In this document: positions 10,035 to 20,599 of the stretch, piece by piece
How the letters are laid out: every line of letters starts with the position of its first letter
How positions within the stretch are numbered: the first letter of the stretch is position 1
Assembly: GCF_000340215.1 (NCBI RefSeq)
Contig: NW_006921534.1
Coordinates: 5,076,169-5,140,168 of the forward strand
DNA from: Pseudocercospora fijiensis CIRAD86
Taxonomy: Eukaryota; Ascomycota; Dothideomycetes; Mycosphaerellales; Mycosphaerellaceae
DNA length: 64,000 nt
Direction: 5' to 3'
Translations under genes and position numbers: made by a program
The notes under the pieces: model-generated
Seen by the model: the letters and a program-made list of their open reading frames with translations, nothing else
What the model was told of the DNA's origin: nothing
Databases searched by the model: none

Positions 10035-10562
10035 TGCAGGGTTCTACATCACCGCAAGACCAGCAATGTCTGTGGTACAAGCTTGGGGGAGAGCCAGTGT
10101 CCCAAAACACAATGGTCGGAGGCGCTAATGTTTAGCTTCACTCCACTTCACATAACTCCAGACCAAACGAGATGGGCACTCGCTGCGATAGTCAACTCCA
10201 CGCACTCTGCGACTCCGTAATCCTGGAGTCGCCGATGGTGAATGCTATGGCGCATCTTTCCCGGAGGTGTGCTCTTGACGTGTAGTTCACACGCATTCCA
10301 CTCTCCCGACTCTGCCCCTGTAACAGCCATCGGGGCATTGCAGTCGCAACTTTGCGACTGCCAAAGACGAGTCGAGCCCAGAAGCAGAGGTGGCAATATG
10401 CATTATTGCGAGCGCTGAATTGTTCACCTTACTGTCTTCCCAATGGATTCACTCCTGCCATATAAAGAGCAATGGTCGCTGCATTTTCGATGACAAGACC
10501 ACAGCTTTGTCATCGTTTGCAATGTCGTCTGCTTTGAGCCCCTTCCTAGATCGAGCCTTTCT
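10035..10562. other. Intergenic, holds promoter of the zinc-ribbon gene
   Basis: 528 bp without a convincing ORF. The right part contains TATAAAG at 10461-10467 and a short upstream ATG at about 10521 that opens a small frame before the called start. Nothing else is seen. Confidence 0.4.
10461..10467 (+). promoter_or_regulatory. TATA box of the zinc-ribbon gene
   Basis: TATAAAG, 96-102 bp upstream of the ATG at 10563. Confidence 0.4.
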
Positions 10563-11863
10563 TTGTTTGAGCCTTTAAACCAAGAGCTCACAATGCGGTC
10601 CCACTGCACAGTGAGCTCTTCCGGATGCGTCGAATACACAAAGAGATGTTCGCTGTATACAGATAGCAGTATGCAGAAGCTTTTCGCCGGGGGCAACTTT
10701 ACTGGCGAAGACGCTATGGCAGCAGCACCGGTGATACCTCACGATCGACCTTACCATGCGACATACCTTCCTGCACATCCTTGGCTGGCAACATTGGCAC
10801 ATCGAGCATGCACAGCAGCCACGTTTGCCAGATGCGAGCGGAAACATCCCGTGCCTGGTATATCTGGTCAATCCCGTCATCGAAACCGGACAGTCTGTCG
10901 ATCATGCCTGATTCACACATTGAGGATATTAGGACTTGGAAGCCCCGGCGGTCCCATTCCAGGCATTCCTGTGAACGCGGATCGCCATAGACGATATCTG
11001 CACGGAGGCGTGGCGGCGAGAGCTCCACCAGTAGTGGTTCAAGGCGCTCTAGCACCTCCAGGTGCTTTGAATGGTTTCTTGTCGCCCTTGTGTCCTGAGT
11101 GCGAACACGACGCATTGAGCCTAGCATTTTGGCACGGCGGACACACGTTGTTTCCAGGAACCAATCCTCGTCCTGTTGGTTCCATCCCACTTCAACAGCC
11201 GCAATCATTCACAATTACTCGCTATCGGTGGCCCATGAGCACATGTACGTGTATCCATACTGCTGGAATGGTCCCTAGGCCTGCGGCAGCGGCGCTCAAT
11301 TCCTTTGCAACACCACCAGCAGGCCTATTCGCACGCGACTTGAACGAAGACTTATGCCTTCTCCATCGACGCTCAGAATTGGAAAAGCTCTGGCAGAGAC
11401 GAAATGCGAACGAAGAGTGGTTGAGAAGAATCACAAGAGATCCGCGCACGGGACAAGCAAAGTGGGCGTCACAGGCCGAAATCAATAGACGACAGGCCGA
11501 TCTTACCTATAGAGCGTGTAGGTGTGGACGAGACTGGTTGCCTCAATTCGGCCCCGCTGGCCCTGTTCCCCCGGGAGGTTTACCTCCGGCGCTTCTTTGT
11601 ATGGGGTGAGCTATGCATCATCCTCGCACAAGATGGAACAATGGCTAACATGTATTAGGTGTGAAGGGTATGTGATCGATTTCGCGGGCCCATGTATGGT
11701 GATGGAAAAAGTACCAAATTCACCCGTTCTGCAACTTGTGCCCTGGGATTGGGACCGCCGTGTCATCGGCTACGATCGCCAGACCGACCCTCAATATAAC
11801 CCAATCCCACCGGAAAAGATCAGATGGGAGAAGTACCCTTTGCGCAGGCAGACGACTACCTAG
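10563..11863 (+). CDS. Orphan protein with two candidate zinc ribbons
   Basis: Two exons, 10563..11605 and 11659..11863, with a 53 nt intron (GTGAGC..TAG); about 415 residues. The splice joins ATG-GG to G-TGT-GAA and restores a CMGC motif, which supports it. Two Cys sets look like zinc-binding pairs: CRSC near residue 118 with CPEC near 182, and ACRCG with CMGC near 320-350. The middle is Pro/Ala-rich. A helical basic segment (RRSELEKLWQRRNANEEWLR) precedes the second set. There is no signal peptide. No family is recognised; nuclear or cytosolic location is a guess. In-frame ATGs at 10593 or later are alternative starts. Confidence 0.65.
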
Positions 11864-12392
11864 GCAGGCATTAATTCTATAGAATCATGTATCCTTGTAA
11901 CCAGGAGCAAAATTCATAATCTAATTTCGAGCCTAGCACGGCGCTATTGATCCGAGTTCGCCAGCAGGTGAAATGCATAACAGGACTTCACACGCTGTTT
12001 CTAGTCTGGCACTCCTGCTACTGAAGCGCAAGTGGCGGGTAGGTTGTCTTCTTTGTCGTCCTTATGATACTGATATTCATGCGAGTCAAAATGTTCAAAT
12101 AGTCGCATTGAAAACAGTTGCTATGTACATCACTCCCATCCCGATCAGTCGCTGTGGGATGGACTAGGTATCCGTTGTATCCGTTTGTCGGCGCATTCGT
12201 GTATGCGCTTGAGATTAGATATGGAGTACGGCATGCGTGGACAGGGTGATTGTGCATGTATCACCAATTCCCTTCTTTGCGTCTATGAGAAGGTACATGT
12301 AGTCCGTAATCTGATCCGAGTGCTCTCCAAGTATTCAGGCCGAGTCCGTTCCATCCCCAGTGACTCGTTTACAACAGTATGGTCCTCCAAGA
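11864..12392. other. Convergent intergenic region
   Basis: 529 bp between the ends of two convergent genes. It must hold both transcript ends. Only short frames occur, and no repeat or RNA gene is seen. Confidence 0.4.
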
Positions 12393-13223
12393 TCAACTCT
12401 CAATTACGCGAGCATTCTCTATTTCATCCATCACTTCCCGGTAATGCTTCTCACTAGCACGTGCCCAGCCCTCACGAGTGTTCTGAAAACGCGGGTTCTC
12501 GAACTTCTGTGACTCCTTCAGAGCTTCAATATGCCCTTGCATCTCCGGTCGATTAGCGAGAGGATTTGTGCACTCTCTGAAATTGTACCGACTGAAAAGT
12601 AGGTAGATTTGCTCGGATTGCGACACTCCAGGAGCTTGAGGATCGAGTCGAATACCATTGCGTGCCACTACAAACTGTCCAAGAGCCTCGCTGTCCTTGA
12701 CCTCGCTGATCTTATGCTCGGTGTTAAGAGTGATGCCAAGCCTCTTGGACTTCTTGCAATACTGATCGAAGGTCTGAGGATCCTTCCTGAGACCATGTGT
12801 GGTGCGGTGAGAGAACTTGATCGAGCAGGCCTTCTTGTCGATAGAGAAGAGCTGGAGGGCGTCTTGCTTCTTCTCGAGTGATGTAAGGAGCTTTCGAAAA
12901 TTGGTGAAGTTTAGGTCCTCGATGTTCACGTAAATCGTGACTTGTTCGTTCAGAACGTATCTTTGAAGCGCTTCGAGGTAGCAGGAAGCTGCATTTGGCG
13001 ACTGCCATGCAAGAGAGAGTTTGCTCGCGACACTGAGGCCTGCACCCGACGACTTTTTACGGAAGTGCGCGAAGCATGCAAGAGGCTTCGAGGTGACGAC
13101 TGGCTTCGAGCCGCCTTCATTGAGCTCGATGCAGATGGCGTGGCTGAAAATTTCAATGAGAATCTCAGGTGCTGGCTCCTCGAGCATGTTGCGGCCGTTT
13201 GCAAGGGGAACTGATGGATCCAT
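12393..13223 (-). CDS. F-box-like hypothetical protein
   Basis: Single exon, 276 residues. The N-terminal segment APEILIEIFSHAI, residues 18-30, resembles the start of an F-box (LP.EIL..IF..L), which in fungi recruits substrates to SCF ubiquitin ligases. The remainder has no leucine-rich or WD repeats and is rich in Lys, Ser and Phe (for example FSIDKKACSIKFSHRT). This is a common type of lineage-specific ascomycete gene. The F-box call is weak because the Pro and the second half of the motif are imperfect. Confidence 0.6.
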   Translation of the reverse strand: MDPSVPLANGRNMLEEPAPEILIEIFSHAICIELNEGGSKPVVTSKPLACFAHFRKKSSGAGLSVASKLSLAWQSPNAASCYLEALQRYVLNEQVTIYVNIEDLNFTNFRKLLTSLEKKQDALQLFSIDKKACSIKFSHRTTHGLRKDPQTFDQYCKKSKRLGITLNTEHKISEVKDSEALGQFVVARNGIRLDPQAPGVSQSEQIYLLFSRYNFRECTNPLANRPEMQGHIEALKESQKFENPRFQNTREGWARASEKHYREVMDEIENARVIES

Positions 13224-13884
13224 AATGGGCGATGTCGTTGCGGTTGGTGCGCGCAGTGTCTGTAATGCAGGAGAGTTGTGGAAGTCGGATGTCGAAGTTG
13301 ATGCGAAGCTGTCTGAGAAATTATGCTAGCGGTGCGGGTCATGGACTAGGCTGCCCAATATGGCTCGGGCCGAGAGCGCTGACGCGAAGTGAAGTCTGAA
13401 GGCCGTCATGTGAAAGTGGATACCTGCAGCAGAAGTGACCGTATTTACGACAAAAGTGAGCATATTTGCGTACCGTTCTGTGTGATCGTGGTGCTGGATA
13501 TCAAGCGTTGGAGTTTCCACGCGTCTGATAGATGCCATTCATAAGGCCCGGAAGTATTCTCACGTGGTCCTCATCACCTCTGTGTAATTGGGAAGTGATT
13601 CCTTGCTTCGCTCATCGATGTAACTGTTGCCGCCGAAACCTCTTTCCTTAAGAAGCGGAACAAGACCTCGCATTCACGGCTCTTATTTGATATTATGCTG
13701 CCCTCAAATGCCATGTTTATTGTGCTGAATATGTTGATGCCATCGCTTCTGTCGGTCGTCAAGTTGAGATGAAGTCAACAGGGGCAGGGCTTGTTGGACT
13801 TGGCTTGGCTCACGGACGAAACAGGGTCCCTCGGTCGATCGCAGTTGCCAGGTCTGCCTAGGCTGGCGTCAGTTACCTTACATG
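13224..13884. other. Intergenic, promoter of the F-box-like gene
   Basis: 661 bp with only small frames. It should contain the promoter of the minus-strand F-box-like gene at its left end. The right end abuts the MITE. Confidence 0.4.
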
Positions 13885-14074
13885 TACACCCTGATTAAGC
13901 GAGATGGCGAAAGGGGGTGATCCCTGAAAATGGGATCTAACTGGTCAAAGCTAGCGTACTGCCTAAAGGAATTATCCGCCCCTTTAAAAAGTTCACGTCT
14001 AACGTTTTCAGGCTTCAGCTAGCTGCCGTTTACGGGGATTACCCCCGTCCGCCATCTCGCTTAATCCGGGTGTA
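13885..14074. mobile_element. MITE with 47 bp TIRs and TA duplication (Tc1/mariner type)
   Basis: A 186 bp element (13887-14072) lies between two TA dinucleotides (13885-13886 and 14073-14074). The terminal inverted repeats begin CACCC(T/G)GATTAAGCGAG and match at 40 of 47 positions (13887-13933 against 14026-14072). The core has no coding capacity. TA target duplication and short length fit a non-autonomous Tc1/mariner-superfamily element. Several mismatches are transitions. It ends 163 bp before the ATG of the isochorismatase-like gene, so it lies in that gene's promoter. Confidence 0.85.
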
Positions 14075-14237
14075 GTTTGCCCGGGTATTGCGGAGTATGC
14101 ATGGCATGAGTGCATTGCGCAGACGATGACATAGCAGTACGGAGATACTCTCGTTCAATGATTTCTCGAACAGATTCAATTTTCTGTATTGACATCGCCT
14201 ACTAGGTCATTTCGGAATCGGGTTCCAGATAGAGACA

Positions 14238-15017
14238 ATGGCTACGCGCAGGCTGGGTAGCTGTTATCTGACAACTATTATTAGACTATCCGGCTGATGT
14301 GTGACCAGTACGACCAGCGCTCTTGTGAGGCCATGCTCGAATCCTTCTTTGTTCGATGGAGCCACGGCTGATAGCTCACCAGTATTTGCGATCTCCAAGA
14401 GAAATTCGCCAAAGCGATATACGAGTATCCGAAAGTGATTCAGACCACACAGAAGTTGTTAAAAGCAAGTCAAATACTAGATTGGCCAGTGTTCGCCACG
14501 ACGCAGTTGCGGGCAAAGCTGGGAGAGTCCTCTGCTGAGCTGGGCTTGGACAGCCCAGGTGGCGTGCAGACAAAGGTCCATGCAGATAAGAGTGCTTTCA
14601 GCATGTGGACGCCAGAGGTGCAGACGGCGTTCAAAGATCTCGGCAGTGAGAAGCGTGAGTGCATAATCGTGGGAATTGAATCGCATGTGCGTGTTGCAAG
14701 ACAACAGGGATCACTGTATCATGTTACTTGTCTGATTGATCCTCTAGATTTGTGTGACCCAGACCACCTTGGATCTTCTCCGTGAAGGCCATAGGGTTTA
14801 TATCATTGCAGACGCAGTCTCGTCTTGCAATGCGCAGGAGATTCCGATTGCTCTCCGAAGACTTGCGGGTGAGGGAGCGGTGGTCACGAGCTCTGAGAGC
14901 TTCATGTACGAGTGCATGGGCGACGCATCGATTCCAGAATTCAAGCAGATGTCAAGTCTGGTGAAAGAATACTCTTCCAAGACGAAGGAGAGCCTGCAGG
15001 CACTGTGCAAGTTCTAG
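14238..15017 (+). CDS. Isochorismatase-family hydrolase
   Basis: Four exons: 14238..14256, 14309..14324, 14383..14686 and 14748..15017, giving 202 residues. All three introns (52, 58, 61 nt) are GT..AG. The first two exons are microexons of 19 and 16 nt; only this splicing gives the conserved N-terminus RPALFICDLQEKF. The cysteine-hydrolase triad is visible as D15, K81 (HADKSAF) and C115 in GIESHICVTQT. That signature matches the ISOC1/ISOC2-like subgroup rather than siderophore isochorismatases. Substrate unknown; eukaryotic relatives are cytosolic, peroxisomal or mitochondrial. The gene ends 86 bp before the copia LTR, and the MITE sits just upstream. Confidence 0.85.
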
Positions 15018-15103
15018 AAGGCGCACGGTGTTCCCGCCTTGCCGCATGCGAAGATGCAGGATGTATATAACAGCATTGGTCGTCAATGCATCAGCCACGA
15101 GAG

Positions 15104-15231
15104 ACTTGATGTAACTGATGTATTAGGAAGAAGGACTAATCTATGTAGAAGTCCGAAGATGAAGTGCAGCAGTTGCAGCCTCAGGCATCAGGCACGTGAT
15201 GGACCCTGACACCTGGACACACACTCCAAGT
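15104..15231 (-). repeat. Copia LTR copy 1 (outer, unmutated)
   Basis: 128 bp, with ends ACTTG...CAAGT forming a short inverted repeat. On the plus strand it is preceded by GAGAG. It differs from copy 3 by three transitions and is identical to copy 2 over the left 90 bp or so. Confidence 0.9.
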
Positions 15232-15246
15232 CCGGGCTCATAACCA
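15232..15246 (-). other. Primer-binding-site copy between two LTRs
   Basis: Only 14 bp separate LTR copies 1 and 2. Read on the minus strand they give GGTTATGAGCCCGG, which is complementary to a tRNA anticodon-arm sequence GGGCTCATAACC carrying a CAU anticodon. This fits priming by an initiator-tRNA-Met half molecule, as known for Drosophila copia and yeast Ty5. Confidence 0.7.
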
Positions 15247-15373
15247 CTTGATGTAACTGATGTATTAGGAAGAAGGACTAATCTATGTAGAAGTCCGAAG
15301 ATGAAGTGCAGCAGTTGCAGCCTCAGGCATCAGGCACGTAATAGACCCTAACACCTAGACATATACTCTAAGT
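15246..15373 (-). repeat. Copia LTR copy 2 (3' LTR of the coding unit)
   Basis: 128 bp. It differs from copy 1 by seven transitions, all in its last 35 bp next to the internal region. The adjoining plus-strand TACCCCCTTA (15374-15383) reads as TAAGGGGGTA on the minus strand and is the likely polypurine tract. Confidence 0.9.
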
Positions 15374-15499
15374 TACCCCCTTAGTACGTATATATCGCTA
15401 TAGAATAAAACAAACACATTAGCTATTCAGTTAGCAAAGCAAATAGGAGGGTATTAGGTAAGCAGAAACAGGTAAACAAACTAGACTACTCTTAGGTCA

Positions 15500-17400
15500 A
15501 ACAGATAAAGCAAACAAAGGCCCTTTCTTCTTAGTACTTAGCAGCTAGCTTTATAGCGCTCTTAATAGCGGCCTTGCAATCTGCTAGGTTCAGTTGTTTA
15601 ACAAAGCGGCCGTGCTTAACCTTGTTAAGCGGCTTAGTAAAGCTATCGGCTATCTAATTATATATGCTAACCTATTAGACTATAATAGAACTATTAGCAA
15701 TCTTCTCTCGGATATAGTAGACTCGAGTATCTATATACTTCGTGCGGCTATTAATGCTAGTCGACTTAGTAATAGCAATAGCGGACTAATTGTCCTCGTA
15801 GAGCGTAACTAGAAGAATATAGCCCTTATAGCTAATTTCCTTTAATAAACGAGCTAAGGCAACTACTTCCTTAGCCCCTATAGTAAGTTAGATATACTTA
15901 GCTTTAGTTAACGACAGTGTAACAAGCGTCTAGCGGCCGGACTTATACAACAGAGGTCCGCCTGCGATAGTAAAGTAGAAACCTCCTATAGAGCGACGAG
16001 TAACTAGGTTATCGGCCTATAAGGCATTATAGTATCTAGCAAAATTAAGCTTATCGTTCTATATGCCTTAGAAGCGTATACTACGACTAAGGGTACTAAC
16101 TAGGTACTTAATTAGCCAAAGGAGCGCGGTATAATGCTCTTTAGCAGAGTTAGAGATAAATCGTAATAATAGGCCCGTAGTATAGCAAGCATTAGGTCGT
16201 GTAATTATAGCTAGCTATAGCGCCTCGCTAACACCTTCTTAATACTAAGTCTTAAAGGCGGCACTAGCTATATAGCCCTTAGGTGCGCGTTAAATAGACG
16301 TCTTAATATAGCGAGGTGCTATTAGAGTAGCTAGACCGATACGGCTACGCATACTATATTTCTTACTAAGCCTATTTAGATAGGCATCCTAAACAACATA
16401 GATAGTGCGCTAGTTGCGGTTACGGATAATCCGTATGCCGAGATAGTAGTGCAGGTTACTAAGTTCTCGCATATTAAATCGGTCCTTTAGCATCTAAGCA
16501 ACGGCTTCTAGTGCTAATAGGCTATAGGCGATAATAATTATATTATCGACGTAGATAACGATAATCGAGCCGCTAACAACGTGTTTGAATACATACACGT
16601 CAGTTATTATTAGTACAAAGTCTAGGCTCTTTAAGTACTTCCGAAGCTCTTTATACTATAGCATTAGTAACTGCTTTAGACTATATAGTGCCTTTAGCAA
16701 TAGGCAAACTATACCCTTACTACTACGGTCCTTAAAACCGTATAGCTGTTTAACGTAGATCTTGTGCTTATCGCTAATTAGGGCATTAAGGAAGGCTGTT
16801 AGAATATCGTATTGCTTAGCCTCTAGGTCGTAATAAGCAATTAGGCTAAATAGGGCTCGAAGCGTATAGGGCTTAGTAATAGCCGTATAGGTCTTATTAT
16901 AATCCTGTCCTTCGACCTGTATAAAGCTACGGACGACCTATCGAGCCTTAAACCGGCTTACCTTACTATTAGCGTTACGCTTAATAGTAAAGACCTATCG
17001 ACTATGAATAACCTTCCTACCTTTAGGCACTTCTAGTCGAGAAACGTGTACCTACGTATAGTTGTCGATTAGTAACTTGTATTTAGCCTTATAGGCTTCC
17101 TTCTATTATAGCTAATATAGTAACTAAGTCGCCTCCTTATAGCTCTTCGGAATAGGAATAGTCTCTTTAGGCTTATTAGACTGTTTAGCAATATAATAGG
17201 AAGCTATAAAACCCTTAATATAGGCTATCGGCATATTAGCTATTGTCCGTCGAGTTAACCGCTTAATACTATAATTAGCTAGATAGCTACGTAATAGGTT
17301 ACGAGCCGACTTATTGCTCCGTATCTTACGCGTAGAGCGATTACTAACAGCTTCGGCTAGTCGCTTAAACTTAGGCAACTCGCCTAGCTCGCCCTTCTTA
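15500..17400 (-). pseudogene. Copia reverse transcriptase and RNase H remnant
   Basis: Broken minus-strand coding sequence. The entry to the reverse transcriptase domain (PIPKSYKEAT) ends the open piece 17378..17124. The catalytic YVDD box lies at 16553..16542 and reads YVDN (GAT to AAT). Downstream follow a YLGIRI segment and copia-type RNase H phrases (LYEDN, RTKYIDTR). Many in-frame TAA and TAG codons interrupt it. Boundaries are approximate. Confidence 0.8.
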
Positions 17401-18935
17401 GCGTTTAGATTATATGCTAGCTTTTCCTCGGCGGACTAAAAGCTATCTTTATTACTTAAAGCTAGTAGTTAAACTAGTTGAACGTCTAGAAGGTCGTTAT
17501 CGATTAGTAACGGATTAGCGACCTTATCGGCTATTTCCTATATAGGTCCTTATATAGGCTATTCTTCTTACTAAGCTAGAAGCCGCTAGACTATACTAGC
17601 AGCCTCGGTAGGCGACGGAGCCTCGTTACTTGTAGAATTAAACAAAGCCGGTATAATAGACTTAAGGGTAACAAACTCGTTCTTAGACAAGTCGTTAGTG
17701 TTAGTATATAGCTTTATACTATCTAGAAACGACAACTTGTCGTCCCCTAATTTAATAAACTAGATATCCTTCGAGGTAACAACCTTATATTCGTTAGACA
17801 AGTAGATTATGTATTTACTAGAGTCTACTAAGTCCTTCGTATAACTAACTAGTTTGCTAAGCTTTCTACGAGCGTTAAACTTCTTGCTACGAGCTATACT
17901 ATAGTCGTAGATAATAGTAGTATAGCTATAGGCTCGAAGGTGCTAAAGGCGTAGCTGCTTTCGAGACTAATTAAGCTCCCTAGCTACAATAGTATAGGGG
18001 CTAAGACCTTCTAGGGTTCTAGGTATAATATTAAGGACCTATATAGCGGAGGCAATAGTACATAGCTATAGAGACTTTAGAAGGTTAGCCTATAGTATTA
18101 TCTTTCTCGCAGTCGTACACACGATATAATTACTAACCTTAGCAAGGCTATTCTAAGTTAATAAATAAGGTGCAGTAACTTACAGTACAATGCCCTCGCC
18201 TCGAGCCTAATTTAATAGCTAATTTCCGCCGTATTTACTCCCTCTATCGAGGCGGTAGATTAGGATTGAGTAACTAGTCTATATACGGATATGTATACGA
18301 TAGTCCTTAATAGCTACTATAGCCCCTAACTTGAGCGTGCTAGTATACTCGTATCGATAGCCTAACTTAGCGTACGTAAACAGTGTAAAATAGCGCTCCT
18401 ATAATAGGCTAGGATTAGTAATAGTAACTATATCTATACAGACAATGTAATAGATCGTAGATAGTCGTACGCGTAGTAGCCGATTGTATTCCTTATATAA
18501 CATAGCTATACGATAGGCAATGCAGTTGCGGAAGTCCTTCTTAGCACTAGTAATAACAATTTGACCCTTAGATTCCATCCTTAGTAGCTTGCGGTAATGA
18601 ATATAGCTATATCGCAGATGCCACTTATCTATAGTGCCTATAGGCACCCCCTTCTTAGGCACCCCCTTCTTTAATATAAGGGCAACTACCTTACTATCTA
18701 GACTAGAGGTTAGTATATAAAGGTAGGGAAGACTATTCTTACGGTATGTCTAAGCGATAGTAACCTTATTGCCCTCTACCATCGTAAACAGGATACGCTT
18801 ATTATTTCGGTAGAAACAACCCTTATCGGCAAGCTTCTTAGTAGACAGAAGGTTAGCTACTAGACCTAGAATATATAGTATATTAGACAGCTTTATGCTG
18901 CTTATACTACGCTTATTAACAACCTTAGTCTAAGC
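17400..18935 (-). pseudogene. Copia integrase region remnant
   Basis: The open piece 18662..18399 contains WHLRYSYIHYRKLL, matching the GAG-pre-integrase/HHCC zinc domain of copia polyproteins (W-H-R-L-G-H-type start). The following minus-strand sequence down to about 17400 should be the integrase core and linker but is interrupted by stops. The gypsy element is inserted at its upstream (right) side. Limits are approximate. Confidence 0.7.
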
Positions 18936-18940
18936 TATAC

Positions 18941-19136
18941 TATAAGAAGGGTATATTAGCAGGTAGATAGGGTAGTAGTAGGTACGAGTAGTATTCGATA
19001 AGGATCTAGAAGGAGAGGGAGGAAGGCAGGCAAGTTGGCCTAACGCCAAGCGCCAAGCCCTGCCTAAGGCACCGAGACCCCGGCTTCACTCGGCCTAACT
19101 ACATGCTAATTACGTGTAGCCTCTTTAGCCCTAATA
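18941..19136 (-). repeat. Gypsy 3' LTR
   Basis: 196 bp. It differs from the other LTR at about seven positions, all transitions. The neighbouring minus-strand sequence AGAAGGGAAGCG (about 19139-19150) is the probable polypurine tract, which confirms minus orientation. Confidence 0.92.
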
Positions 19137-20464
19137 TACGCTTCCCTTCTAAAGGCCGCGCCCTTGTAGCCTATCAATTTCGACATCCATTGCTACTAAC
19201 TTAGCAAGTTAAATAGACTGCTTAGCTCGCGCTGAATTAAACACTTAACTACCTAATTATATAACTATATTAAACCTTACTTTCTAATACAACGTCTAAC
19301 TCTAACTGCGCTATCCTTGTATATAATAAAGTAAAGGGATATAAAGCTATAAGAATTAAGGGCTATCGACCAATTACAACACGAGCGCGTCTTCCCTACT
19401 ATAATAGGTAGACGTACGAGGTATTGCAGCCCTGCCTCCGCTCTAAGTAATGTCGTACCGAGTTCTTTGCGTCTACTCTTAAAAGACCTAGCTATGTCCG
19501 CTTCCGAGGGTTGTTCTTATTGTTACGAGGGCCATTGTTTACTATCGTAGTTTTACTAGCCTAAATTAGTTAGGTTTAGCAGCCTTTAAGTGTTAACTAA
19601 TTATATCTTTTTAAAAAACTCAGTTCTTCTAGTTTCTATAGGTGAAGGCTATTGTAAGTGCAGTAGTAGAGGTTCGCCTCGCTTAAAGGGTCGGAAGATC
19701 GAGGAGTAACCTATTGTCCGCAAGATCGACCCCGGCTAGCTTAGCTCTATAGTTTTGCCCTTAGTTAGTTAGTCTATTAGTCGCTCAATCTTTTAAGCGG
19801 CTTAAAGTCTTAATCAAAGTTTTAATCAAACCTTTAACATAGCTATTCTTTTTAACTTAGCCGGTAGGGTGCGTTCTAGCTCGTAGTATAGGTAAGGTTA
19901 CGTCTATAGGCGCAGCGACAATAGCAAGTAATATTAGCAATAGCGGCGCTAGTCGTCTTAGCGCTAACTTTACCTTGTTTTAATTTCCTTCTTTAACTAA
20001 CAACACACTCCGTAACACCGTTACTAACATAGCCGCGCCGGCCGTACTGCCCTTTAGTATAGGCGAGACGCCGTCGTTATTATTATTATTACCCTTCTAC
20101 GCGCCTACGCGCCGCCCTCGCCGATCGCCTAGGCCTCGAGGCCTCGACAGAAGGAAGGAACAAGAGGGGGACCTAAATACTAGGAGAAGGGCCTTATAGG
20201 GCGCGTTAGTAGAGAGGTAGTTTCCTAAAAGAGCAGCGAATAGTTAACAGTTATAGCGCGTTTGTCGATGCTTAGTGCGCGTCCACTATAGTAGTATAGT
20301 CTTATTATCCTAGTTTATCGGCCTCTAATTAGTTAGCTAATAGCACCCCGGGGGTACTATTAATCCTAAGCCTTAGTAATATTACGAGCTTTTGGCCTTC
20401 TTCTTGTTCTTTACACTAGTCTAATACTCATCTAACAACTCAGTTATGTCTTTAAAAGAGGCTT

Positions 20465-20575
20465 TAGCTTCCTACGAGTCCTATTTAGGTAAATAGCCTT
20501 GCTATCTTAATAGGTACTCCTTCTTGCCTTTCCTAGTCCGGTACTATAGGATACGTTCTATAGACTACAGTTCTT
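20465..20575 (-). pseudogene. Gypsy chromodomain remnant
   Basis: The minus-strand translation gives a Tyr-Arg-basic run, then EYLLR, GYLP and DS motifs broken by TAG codons at the expected Trp positions (TGG to TAG). This is the chromodomain core (YLVKW-GY-W pattern). In chromoviruses this domain guides integration to heterochromatin. Confidence 0.7.
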
Positions 20576-20599
20576 TACTATTAGCTAAGACTTCTTCTA

